Source of the DNA: Solimonas thermocellulolyticum
Lineage (GTDB): Bacteria; Pseudomonadota; Gammaproteobacteria; Nevskiales; Nevskiaceae
DNA length: 64,000 nt
NCBI RefSeq assembly: GCF_040327995.1
Contig: NZ_JBEPIJ010000012.1
Location: 45,738 to 109,737 of the forward strand
Direction of reading: 5' to 3'
The notes beneath the pieces were generated by a model, which worked only from the letters and a program-made list of their open reading frames with translations, did not search any database and was not told where the DNA came from. Of the stretch, positions 27,008 through 36,402 are shown piece after piece. The number at the start of each line of letters is the position of its first letter. Position 1 is the stretch's first letter. Made by a program: the position numbers and the translations under genes.

Positions 27008-27727
27008 TCAGGCTGCCGCCCGCATCTGTTTCCAGCCCTTGAGCCGTGCACGCAGCCGCACCAGGGCCTGACCGTGGATCTGGCAGACGCGGCTTTCGCT
27101 GACATCGAGCACCGCGCCGATCTCGCGCAGGTTCATCTCGTCGTCGTAATACATCGACATCACCAGCCGTTCGCGTTCCGGCAGCTCGGCGATCGCGTTC
27201 GCCAGAGCTTCGCGGAACTCGGCTTGCTGCAGCGCATCGAGCGGACCACCGGCAGGATCGGGGCAGTCGAACGTCTCGTCGCCGTCCTCGCCGGCGGCGT
27301 TCAGGCTCAGCACATGGCAGCGCGCGGCGTCGTGCAGGATCTCCTGCACCTCGCGTACGCCAAGGCCCATACGCTCGGCGATTTCCGATTCGCGCGCCTC
27401 ACGGCCACTGGTCTGCTCGATCGCACGGATCGCCTCGGCGAGCTCGCGCACGCGTCGATGCACCGAGCGCGGCGCCCAGTCGGTGTGCCGGAGTTCGTCG
27501 AGCATCGCGCCGCGGATGCGGATGCCGGCGTAGGTCTCGAACGAGGCGCCGCGATCGCCGCTGTAGTGCCGGGCGGCCTCGATCAGGCCGATGACGCCGG
27601 CCTGGATCAGATCGTCGAGCTCGACGCTGGGCGGCAGGCGCGCCGCCAGATGATGGGCGATGCGCCGCACCAGATCGCCATGCCGGCGCACCAGATCCGC
27701 CTCCGAAGGCGTGGAACACGTACTCAT
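27008..27727 (-). CDS. fliA: flagellar RNA polymerase sigma factor 28
   Basis: A 239-residue sigma factor of the FliA class, required for late flagellar and chemotaxis genes. Region 2 (VELDDLIQAGVIGLIEAARHY, RIRGAMLDELRHTDW), region 3 and region 4 (NLREIGAVLDVSESRVCQIHGQA) are all recognisable. The start ATG at 27727 overlaps the flhG stop by four bases. Its presence supports the sigma-28 promoter candidate proposed for the STAS-che operon. Confidence 0.96.
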   Translation of the reverse strand: MSTCSTPSEADLVRRHGDLVRRIAHHLAARLPPSVELDDLIQAGVIGLIEAARHYSGDRGASFETYAGIRIRGAMLDELRHTDWAPRSVHRRVRELAEAIRAIEQTSGREARESEIAERMGLGVREVQEILHDAARCHVLSLNAAGEDGDETFDCPDPAGGPLDALQQAEFREALANAIAELPERERLVMSMYYDDEMNLREIGAVLDVSESRVCQIHGQALVRLRARLKGWKQMRAAA

Positions 27728-28611
27728 GCGGCCGCTCCGGTGGACAGGGCGCCGCCGATCAGGCGCTCGACGAAGAACTCGAGGTTGCCGCGCGAGCCGC
27801 TGGGCGTCGCCCAGCCGGCGACGCGATGCGCGAGCGCGCGGTAGGCGCTGGCGCTCGGCGCACTCGGGTAGGCATCGACGACGGCGCGCTGGCGCCGCAC
27901 GGCGCGTCGTAGCCAGTCGTCGTTCGGGATCGTGCCGATGTCGGTCAGCGTGACATCGAGAAAGCGCTCGGACACGCGGCGCAGGTTGTCGTGGATCTCG
28001 CGCGCCTCGGCCGGCGTGTGCGTCATGTTCGACAGCACCCGGAAGCGGCGCACGCCGTGATCGCGGCTCAACACCTTGATCAGCGCATAGGCATCGGTCA
28101 GCGATTGCGGGTCGTTGGTGACGACGACGATGATCTCCTGCGAGGCCTGGCTGAAGGTGATCACGCTGTCGGCGATGCCGGCGGCGGTGTCGACGATCAA
28201 GGTGTCCAGCGGCCGGCGCAGCTCCGAGAAGGCGCGCACCAGGCCGGCGTGCTCGGCCGCTGACAGCTCGGCCATGTTGCGCTTGCCGCTGGATGCCGGC
28301 ACCACCATGACACCGGCGGGGCCGGTGATGATGGTGTCCTCGAGTGCGCAACTGCCGTCGAGCACGTGCGAGAGGTTGCGCTGCGGCTGCAGGCCGAGCA
28401 TCACGTCGATGTTGGCGAGGCCCAGATCGCCGTCGAGCAGCATCACACGGCGCCCGTCCATCGCCATCGACACGGCGAGATTGACCGAGGTCGAGGTCTT
28501 GCCGACGCCGCCCTTGCCGCTGGTCACGGCGATCACCTGCACCGGTCGGCGCATGCGTAGCGCCGCCAGACCCGCGGCCTGGTGATCGAGCATCGCATCA
28601 GATGCCGGCAT
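27724..28611 (-). CDS. flhG: MinD-like ATPase controlling flagellar number (FleN)
   Basis: A 295-residue ParA/MinD-family ATPase (FlhG, also called FleN). The deviant Walker A motif is VTSGKGGVGKTSTSVNLAV, with VMLLDGDLGLANIDVMLG and LIVDTAAGIADSV further on. It antagonises FlhF and FleQ to limit polar flagella to one or few. Here it lies between flhF and fliA with 14-base and 4-base overlaps, the standard arrangement for polar flagellates. Confidence 0.95.
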   Translation of the reverse strand: MPASDAMLDHQAAGLAALRMRRPVQVIAVTSGKGGVGKTSTSVNLAVSMAMDGRRVMLLDGDLGLANIDVMLGLQPQRNLSHVLDGSCALEDTIITGPAGVMVVPASSGKRNMAELSAAEHAGLVRAFSELRRPLDTLIVDTAAGIADSVITFSQASQEIIVVVTNDPQSLTDAYALIKVLSRDHGVRRFRVLSNMTHTPAEAREIHDNLRRVSERFLDVTLTDIGTIPNDDWLRRAVRRQRAVVDAYPSAPSASAYRALAHRVAGWATPSGSRGNLEFFVERLIGGALSTGAAA

Positions 28612-29815
28612 GGGCAGCTCCGAACTGCAGGGCGAGCGTGCCGTCGTGCACGCGCGCCGGGTTGGAACGGGCGAGTCGCATCGCGCGCAGCACGAGCTGG
28701 TCGGGCCGTGCGGCGTGCAGGTCCTGCGGCACGCGCTGGCCGTCGCAGAGATAAGGCACGGCGAGCTTGTGGCGGATCACCGCCGACAGCACGCCGCCGA
28801 TGCGCGCGGCTTCGTCGAGCTTGGTCAGCACGCAGGCATCAAGACCCGCAGGGGCGAAGCGGCGCAGGATGTCCTCCTGGTCCGCCGCCTGGGTGGTCGC
28901 GGACAGCACCAGCCAGTGGCGCACCGGACGGTGCGCGGCGCGCAGCTCGGCGAACTGGGCGCCGAGGCGCTCGTCGCGCGGCGCCATGCCGGCGGTGTCG
29001 ATCAGCACCAGCTTGCGGTCGGACAGACGCAGCAGCGCGGCGCGCAACTGCTCGCCGCTGGCGGCGGTCTGCACCGGCACGCCGAGCAGGCGGCCGTAGG
29101 TGAAGAGCTGCTCCTGCGCGCCGACGCGATAGTGGTCAGTGGTCACCAGCGCCAGATCGCGCGTGCCGTGGCGCGCGGCGAAGCGCGCCGCGAGCTTGGC
29201 GATGGTCGTGGTCTTGCCGACGCCGGTGGGGCCGATCAGCGCGATGGTGCCGCCTTCGAGGATCGGGTCTTTGGGGGCATCGACCAGGCGGCGCGCGAGC
29301 AGGCCCAGCGGCAGGAAGCGCGCGCGTTCGCGATCGACACCCGCGGGCAGGTCGTCGACGATTTCACGGGCGAGGCCGGCGTCCAGACCCAGATCGGTCA
29401 TCGCTCGCAGCGCCGCCATGCGTTCGGGCTGGCGGTCGGCCAGATCGCGCCAGGCCATGTGCGCGACCTGCGCTTCGAGCATGCGTCGCATCCCGCCGAT
29501 TTCCCGGCGCAATTGCTGGATTTCCGGCGCCGGCGGCGGCGGTACCGACACCGCCGGCGCGGATCGCGAATCGCCTGTCGCGGCCGCCGCCGGCAACGCC
29601 CCGTCGGCGACGGGCGATGCCGATGCGGCATCCGCGGTCTGCGTCCTGCGCATCGCCGCTTGCATCAGCGCCGCGTCGTAGTCGGTCGCCGCCACCACCT
29701 CGATGCCCTCGGCGACGCGGCGGTTCGACAGGATCACGGCATCGGCGCCCTGCTCCTCGCGCACCATGCGGATCGCCTCGCGCATGCTGCCGGCGATGAA
29801 TCGCTTGATCTTCAT
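28598..29815 (-). CDS. flhF: flagellar biosynthesis GTPase, SRP-like
   Basis: A 405-residue SRP-family GTPase that places flagella at the cell pole. The N-terminal basic domain (MKIKRFIAGSMREAIRMVRE) is followed by a variable Ala/Pro region and the NG domain with GPTGVGKTTTIAKLAARFA (P-loop), a VTTDHYRVGAQEQL segment, LIDTAGMAPRD (switch II) and LTKLDEAARIG (guanine specificity). It overlaps flhG by 14 bases, and 28 bases separate it from flhA. Confidence 0.96.
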   Translation of the reverse strand: MKIKRFIAGSMREAIRMVREEQGADAVILSNRRVAEGIEVVAATDYDAALMQAAMRRTQTADAASASPVADGALPAAAATGDSRSAPAVSVPPPPAPEIQQLRREIGGMRRMLEAQVAHMAWRDLADRQPERMAALRAMTDLGLDAGLAREIVDDLPAGVDRERARFLPLGLLARRLVDAPKDPILEGGTIALIGPTGVGKTTTIAKLAARFAARHGTRDLALVTTDHYRVGAQEQLFTYGRLLGVPVQTAASGEQLRAALLRLSDRKLVLIDTAGMAPRDERLGAQFAELRAAHRPVRHWLVLSATTQAADQEDILRRFAPAGLDACVLTKLDEAARIGGVLSAVIRHKLAVPYLCDGQRVPQDLHAARPDQLVLRAMRLARSNPARVHDGTLALQFGAAHAGI

Positions 29816-29843
29816 GCGCAGACTCCGTCGTCTACGGTCTGGT

Positions 29844-31904
29844 TCACGAAATCGCTCCCACCATGCGCAACTGCTTCGAATCCGGTACTTCGTCGAAGGC
29901 GAGCACGTGCAGTCCGGGAATGGTCTGTCGCGTGAACCTCGCCAGCAGCGGTCGCAGCGCGGGCGAAACCAGCAACACCGCGGGCTGACCTTGCGTCTCC
30001 AGCTTGCGCGTCTGGTCCGCGAGCGCGCGATGGATCCGCTCGGCGAGGCCCGGCTCGATCGCCGCGCCGCCGCTCTTGAGGCTGTCCTGCAACACCTGTT
30101 CCAGCGGCCCGGCGAGCGTGAGCACCGGCAGCTCGGGCTGCATGCCGTTGATTTCCTGCACGATCTGCCGGCCGAGCGCGACGCGCACCAGGCCCGAGAG
30201 GACGACGGGGTCCTGGCTCTTGGCCGCGTGCTCCGCCAAGGCTTCGGCGATCACACGCAGGTTGCGGATCGGCACGCGCTCGGCGAGCAGGTTCTGCAAC
30301 ACGCGCACGAACACCGTCAGCGACAACTGCTTGGGCACCAGATCCTCGACCAGCTTGGGTGCCTGCTTGGCGAGCTGGTCGAGCAGCGCCTGCGCCTCGT
30401 CGTGTCCGAGCAGCTCGTGCGCGTGCATGCGGACGACCTGGGACAGGTGTGTCGCGACCACCGTCGCGCAATCGACCACGGTGTAGCCCAGCGACTGCGC
30501 ATGCTCGCGCGCACCCTTGTCGATCCAGATCGCGTCGAGGCCAAAGGTCGGGTCCTTGGTCGGGATGCCTTCGACGCTGCCGAACACGCGCCCCGGGTTG
30601 AGCGCGAGCTCGCGGTCGGTGTGGATCTGCCCCTCGGCCACCGGCACGCCGTGTACGAGCAGGCGGTAGGCGCCGGGCTGCAACTGCAGGTTGTCGCGGA
30701 TGTGCACCGGCGGCACCAGAAAGCCGAGATCCTGCGTGAGCTTGCGACGCACACCCTTGATACGCGCCATCAGCTCGCCGCCCTGACGGGCATCGACCAG
30801 CGGAATCAGGCGATAGCCGACCTCGAGCCCGAGTACATCGGCGCCGCCGACGTCCTCCCAGCTCAGTTCCTCCGCCGCCGCGGCTGCGGCGGCTTGCGGC
30901 GCCGGCTGCTCGGCGGCGGCCCTGGCGCGCTTGGCCATCAACCAGGCCACGCCGCCGCAAGCGGCGGCCAGTAGCAAAAAGAACAGATTCGGCATGCCCG
31001 GTATCAGCCCGGCCAGCCCGAGCACGCCGGCGGTCACCGCGAGCACGCGCGGCTGGTTGAACAACTGCCCGGCCACCTGCTTGGACATGTCGGCCTGACG
31101 CGACATGCGCGTGACCAGCACCGCGACCGAAGTCGACAGCAAGAGCGCCGGTACCTGCGCCACCAGACCGTCGCCGATGGTCAGCAGGGTGTAGACGCGC
31201 AGCGCCTCGCCGAAGCTCATGCCGCGCGACATCGGGCCGATGACCAGCCCGCCGATGATGTTGATCAGCAGGATCAGGATGCCGGCGATGGCGTCGCCGC
31301 GGACGAACTTGCTGGCGCCGTCCATGGAGCCGTAGAAGTCGGCCTCGGCGCGCACCTCTTCGCGCCGCGCCTTGGCTTCGTCGCGCGTCAGGATTCCGGC
31401 GTTCAGATCGGCGTCGATCGCCATCTGCCGGCCCGGCAGGGCGTCGAGCACGAAACGTGCGGACACCTCGGACACCCGCTCCGCACCCTTGGTCACCACC
31501 ATGAAGTTGACGATGGTCAGGATGATGAAGACGACCAGACCGACGGCGTAGTTGCCGCCGATCACGAAGCTGCCGAAGGCCTCGATCACCTGCCCGGCCG
31601 CGTGCGGCCCCTCGTGACCGTGGAGCAAGACGACGCGGGTCGACGCCACGTTCAGCGACAGCCGCAGCAGCGTCGCGAACAGCAGCACCGTCGGAAACGC
31701 CGAGAAATCCAGCGGCCGCATCACATAGACCACGGCGAGCAGCACCGCGATCGACAGGGTGATGTTCACCGTGAACATCAGGTCCAGCACCGGCGTCGCC
31801 AGCGGCACCACCATCGTGCCGAGCACGGCGAGCAGCACGATCGGCGCGGCGAGTCCGGCGCGGCCCAGCTCGCGCGCGCGGCTTAGAAGATCGGCAAGCG
31901 TCAT
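29844..31904 (-). CDS. flhA: flagellar type III export apparatus protein
   Basis: A 686-residue FlhA, the export-gate ring protein of the flagellar type III secretion system. The N-terminal half has eight membrane segments and the conserved block RPLDFSAFPTVLLFATLLRLS plus GNYAVGLVVFIILTIVNF; the C-terminal half is the cytoplasmic ring domain (KDPTFGLDAIWI). The start ATG at 31904 aligns with the Pseudomonas FlhA N-terminus. No flhB is visible upstream; the next gene is a divergent PhoD, so flhA opens this block. Confidence 0.97.
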   Translation of the reverse strand: MTLADLLSRARELGRAGLAAPIVLLAVLGTMVVPLATPVLDLMFTVNITLSIAVLLAVVYVMRPLDFSAFPTVLLFATLLRLSLNVASTRVVLLHGHEGPHAAGQVIEAFGSFVIGGNYAVGLVVFIILTIVNFMVVTKGAERVSEVSARFVLDALPGRQMAIDADLNAGILTRDEAKARREEVRAEADFYGSMDGASKFVRGDAIAGILILLINIIGGLVIGPMSRGMSFGEALRVYTLLTIGDGLVAQVPALLLSTSVAVLVTRMSRQADMSKQVAGQLFNQPRVLAVTAGVLGLAGLIPGMPNLFFLLLAAACGGVAWLMAKRARAAAEQPAPQAAAAAAAEELSWEDVGGADVLGLEVGYRLIPLVDARQGGELMARIKGVRRKLTQDLGFLVPPVHIRDNLQLQPGAYRLLVHGVPVAEGQIHTDRELALNPGRVFGSVEGIPTKDPTFGLDAIWIDKGAREHAQSLGYTVVDCATVVATHLSQVVRMHAHELLGHDEAQALLDQLAKQAPKLVEDLVPKQLSLTVFVRVLQNLLAERVPIRNLRVIAEALAEHAAKSQDPVVLSGLVRVALGRQIVQEINGMQPELPVLTLAGPLEQVLQDSLKSGGAAIEPGLAERIHRALADQTRKLETQGQPAVLLVSPALRPLLARFTRQTIPGLHVLAFDEVPDSKQLRMVGAIS

Positions 31905-31915
31905 GACCGCCCGCG

Positions 31916-31931
31916 TGCAATCCTCGTGCCG
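31916..31931 (-). promoter_or_regulatory. candidate sigma-54 (RpoN) promoter ahead of flhA
   Basis: On the minus strand GGCACG-AGGA-TTGCA (31930 down to 31916) fits the RpoN -24/-12 pattern GGCACG-N4-TTGCA with exact GG-N10-GC spacing. Polar flagellar flhA genes are commonly FleQ/RpoN controlled. The predicted transcript would start about at 31905, only a base or two before the ATG, so the mRNA would be nearly leaderless, or the match is coincidental. Confidence 0.5.
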
Positions 31932-32060
31932 CACCGGCGGCGGAACTCCAGCATCGTCGATCCGCCGTACGCTCCGAAGCGGCACAACGGCGCTGCATCC
32001 AGCGGCAACATTGCGGCAGCATGATGGGTGGTCGATCCCGCCGTCCGTCAGTCCCGCTTC

Positions 32061-34013
32061 ATGAAACGCCGCGACTTCCTACACTCCAGCCTGCTGCTGC
32101 TGTCCTCTCCGCTGCTGCCCGGCTGCGGCGACAGCGCCGATACGCCGGACAACGGCGGCGATCCGGGCCCCGACCTGCCGGGCAACCTCGACGACGGCCT
32201 GCTCGACTATCCGCGCGTGCTGCCGCTGCCGTTCGCGCATGGCGTGGCCTCGGGCGATCCGCTCGCCGACCGCGTCATCATCTGGACGCGCATCACCGAA
32301 TCGACGCCGTCGGCGGACGCGATCCCGGTGCACTGGGAAGTCGCGGCCACGCCGGACTTCGCCGTCGTACTCAAGCGCGGCACGCAGAACGCCATCGCCG
32401 CGCACGACTGGACGGTCAAGGTGGACGTGACCGGCCTTGCGCCGGCCACGACTTACTACTACCGCTTCCGCGCGTTCAACCGTTGGTCCATCGTCGGCCG
32501 CACACGCACCGCGCCGGCCGATGCGGTGGACGAGATTCGCCTGGCCGTCGTCGCCTGTTCGAGCTACTGGTCAAGTCACTGGAGCGGCTACGGCCATCTT
32601 GCCGATCGCAACGACCTGGACCTCGTCCTGCACTGCGGCGACTACATCTACGACTTCGTCGACGACGACGAGCAGGTGCGCGCACGGCTCGATCGCAAGG
32701 ACATCCACGACGTCGATTACCGTGACTGGCTCAACCTCGACGAGGTGCGACGCCGCTACGCGCTGTTCCGCTCGGACCCCAACCTTTTGCGCGCCCACCA
32801 GCAGCACCCGTGGATGATCGTCTGGGACAACCACGACATCGACCCTGGCTTCGGCAACGAGCTGGACAGCCCCATCGACCCGGCCACCAGCACCTGCACG
32901 CTCGCCGACACCGCGCGCGCCTTCCACGAATGGACGCCGACGCGGCCGGTGAAACCCGACGGCTCCGGCGAGTTCGTACTCGTCGACGACGGCAGCTATC
33001 CGCAACCGGCCGACCCGCTGCTGATCTACCGCAAGCTCGCCTACGGCCCGCTGCTCGACATCCTCGGCGTGGACACGCAAAGCCTGCTGCCGCGCTACGG
33101 CCTGCCCGCCGACAACGGTCACTTGCCCGACGGCGCGCCCAGCCTCTATGGCCGGCGTCAGTTCGAGTGGCTCGCCGCCACCCTGCTCGCGTCGCAGCAG
33201 GCCGGCACCACCTGGCGGCTCATCAACAACCAGACCTGGTTCACGCCGGTGGATGTGCCGGACGTGATCGACGGCATTGCCACGCCCAAGCTCGGCATCT
33301 CGCGCTGGACCGAGTACGCCCAGGAACGCGCCGCGCTGTGCCGCTACCTGCGCGGCGACAACACGGCGAACCTGCGCATCCGCAACAACATCCTGGTCTC
33401 CGGCGACGCTCATGGCAGCCTCGGCGCCGACGTGATCGAGGACAACGCCCTGCTCGGCGCCTACGTGCCTGGCCTGCCGTCGCCCAATCCGCGCGGCGGC
33501 TCCACGCCGGACAACCGGCTCGCCGGCTACCTGCGTGCCACGACCGGCGCCCTCGGCCCCGTCAGCCCTCGCGAAGCCTCGGTCGGCGTCGAGTTCGCCC
33601 CCAGTTCCATGGGCCGCGGCGGCGCCGACGAACTCGTCACCAACGCCGCCGGCCTGCCACCCGGCTCACCGCTGGGCGTCGTCGGCGCGCGCGCGCTCGA
33701 GCTGGCCGTGATCAATGGCAACAAGAACGTGCAGTTCATCGAATGGGTCGACCACGGCTACGGCATCGTCAGCCTCACCAGCGAACGCGCCATCTTCGAA
33801 TGGTGGTGGCAGGACAAGCTCACCCCCGGCGCACCGGACGTGCTCGGCCAGCAGATGGTGGCCTGGGCCAAGACCGATACCGCCCGCCCCATTCCACGGT
33901 TCCAAGATCAGATCGACGCGGTGACCGCGCACGCCATGGCGGTGCGGCCGACACAGGGAAGCCGCAGCGCCGAGCCGGCGCCGCTGGACCCCGGCCTGTT
34001 GCAGCCGCGTTGA
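32061..34013 (+). CDS. PhoD-like phosphodiesterase/alkaline phosphatase, Tat-exported
   Basis: A 650-residue PhoD-family metallophosphoesterase. The start ATG gives MKRRDFLHSSLLLL, a twin-arginine signal ending in PLLPGC, which may also be a lipobox, so a lipid anchor is possible. An N-terminal Fn3-like domain (PFAHGVASGDPLADRVIIWTRI) is followed by the metal-binding segments SSYWSSHW, HCGDYIYDF, WDNHDID and VSGDAHGS. Substrates are typically phosphodiesters or phosphonates (family knowledge). The frame is open upstream from GTG 32028, but the signal argues for 32061. It is divergent from flhA. Confidence 0.9.
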   Translation: MKRRDFLHSSLLLLSSPLLPGCGDSADTPDNGGDPGPDLPGNLDDGLLDYPRVLPLPFAHGVASGDPLADRVIIWTRITESTPSADAIPVHWEVAATPDFAVVLKRGTQNAIAAHDWTVKVDVTGLAPATTYYYRFRAFNRWSIVGRTRTAPADAVDEIRLAVVACSSYWSSHWSGYGHLADRNDLDLVLHCGDYIYDFVDDDEQVRARLDRKDIHDVDYRDWLNLDEVRRRYALFRSDPNLLRAHQQHPWMIVWDNHDIDPGFGNELDSPIDPATSTCTLADTARAFHEWTPTRPVKPDGSGEFVLVDDGSYPQPADPLLIYRKLAYGPLLDILGVDTQSLLPRYGLPADNGHLPDGAPSLYGRRQFEWLAATLLASQQAGTTWRLINNQTWFTPVDVPDVIDGIATPKLGISRWTEYAQERAALCRYLRGDNTANLRIRNNILVSGDAHGSLGADVIEDNALLGAYVPGLPSPNPRGGSTPDNRLAGYLRATTGALGPVSPREASVGVEFAPSSMGRGGADELVTNAAGLPPGSPLGVVGARALELAVINGNKNVQFIEWVDHGYGIVSLTSERAIFEWWWQDKLTPGAPDVLGQQMVAWAKTDTARPIPRFQDQIDAVTAHAMAVRPTQGSRSAEPAPLDPGLLQPR

Positions 34014-34120
34014 GCGCTGCGCCGGCTGCCGAGTCGATCGCGGCGCCGGCGGGAAAACGGCAGCCATTCGAGCCGGCTCGCGCCGCGGCGCGTCCGCGGC
34101 CGCTCGCCGGCGCGGGCAAC

Positions 34121-34144
34121 GAAAAGGCCCCGGAGACGGGGCCA
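34121..34144 (-). terminator. intrinsic terminator after groEL
   Basis: On the minus strand GGCCCCG-TCTC-CGGGGCC (34126-34143) is followed by TTTT, a standard Rho-independent terminator about 76 bases after the groEL stop. Confidence 0.75.
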
Positions 34145-34150
34145 AAACAT

Positions 34151-34197
34151 GCCGCCCATGTCGGGCGGCGAGCGGCCGGGGCCCGCTGGGCCCCGGC
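34151..34197 (-). repeat. two further perfect hairpins in the groEL 3' region
   Basis: GCCGCCC-ATGTC-GGGCGGC (34151-34169) and GCCGGGGCCC-GCT-GGGCCCCGGC (34175-34197) are perfect stems of 7 and 10 bp located between the groEL stop and its terminator. The 10-bp stem starts 22 bases from the stop codon. They may stabilise the 3' end of the groESL transcript. Confidence 0.7.
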
Positions 34198-34219
34198 GCT
34201 TTGGACAACGGATGGACGC

Positions 34220-35845
<1,626 letters not shown>

Positions 35846-35873
35846 GTTTTCGTTCCTCGTTAAAGCTTGAATT

Positions 35874-35950
35874 CGTCATTCCCGCATCGGCGGGAGTCCA
35901 CGTTGCTGTGATCGGGGCAGGACGGGATCCCGGAAAGGCAGGGGGATGAC
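35874..35950. repeat. degenerate dispersed repeat in groES-groEL spacer
   Basis: The spacer holds CGTCATTCCCGCATCGGCGG and AGTCCACG at 35874-35902, and an inverted partner GGGATCCCGG ... GGGGGATGAC at 35924-35950. The pair resembles the CGTCATTCCCGC-type inverted repeat (ATTCCC/GGGAAT ends) found dispersed in many proteobacteria. It is a relic, not an intact mobile element. Confidence 0.55.
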
Positions 35951-35964
35951 CGCCCCGCGGCGGG

Positions 35965-36255
35965 TCACTTGGTGAAGACCGCCATGATGTCGTCCTCGCG
36001 CATCACGAGGACTTCCTCGCCGTCGACCTTGACCTCGGAACCCGAGTACTTGCCGAACAGCACGACATCACCCTTCTTCACATCCATGGGGATGATCTTG
36101 CCGTCGTCACCCTTCTTGCCGGGGCCCACCGCCAGCACCTCGCCGCGGACCGGCTTCTCGGCCGCGTTGTCCGGGATGATGATGCCGCCGGCGGACTTCT
36201 TCTCTTCTTCCAGACGCTTGACGATCACCCGATCGTGCAGGGGGCGCAGATTCAT
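35965..36255 (-). CDS. groES: co-chaperonin 10 kDa subunit
   Basis: A 96-residue GroES, the lid of the GroEL chamber. The family sequence MNLRPLHDRVIVKRLEEEKK, the mobile loop SAGGIIIPDNAAEKPVRGEV and YSGSEVKVDGEEVLVM are all present. The start is ATG at 36255 with GGGAGA just upstream; the frame is open to 36336 but without similarity. Transcription probably starts from the sigma-32 promoter at 36358-36385. Confidence 0.98.
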   Translation of the reverse strand: MNLRPLHDRVIVKRLEEEKKSAGGIIIPDNAAEKPVRGEVLAVGPGKKGDDGKIIPMDVKKGDVVLFGKYSGSEVKVDGEEVLVMREDDIMAVFTK

Positions 36256-36329
36256 ATCGAAATCTCCCGATGATTCAATGGCTTGAGTCTCCAACGGCGA
36301 GAGCCTCGCGGCCGGTTCGGCCGGCCTTG

Positions 36330-36356
36330 TTAGCACTCACCATGAAAGGCTGCTAA
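36330..36356 (-). promoter_or_regulatory. CIRCE element (HrcA operator), one degenerate arm
   Basis: TTAGCACTC at 36330-36338, N9, then GGCTGCTAA at 36348-36356 matches the CIRCE inverted repeat TTAGCACTC-N9-GAGTGCTAA perfectly on one arm and at 7 of 9 positions on the other. It lies directly downstream of the -10 element of the groESL promoter, where HrcA repressor would block transcription. Confidence 0.75.
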
Positions 36357-36357
36357 T

Positions 36358-36385
36358 TGTTGGGGACGCGCCTCGCGGATTCAAG
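36358..36385 (-). promoter_or_regulatory. sigma-32 heat-shock promoter of groESL
   Basis: On the minus strand CTTGAA (36385-36380) is followed after 14 bases by CCCCAACA (36365-36358), close to the sigma-32 consensus CTTGAA-N13/14-CCCCATNT. The tgt stop at 36403 is only 18 bases upstream, so the promoter sits tightly between tgt and groES. The CIRCE element begins two bases downstream of the -10 box. Confidence 0.65.
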
Positions 36386-36402
36386 ACCCGACACGCACCG
36401 AT

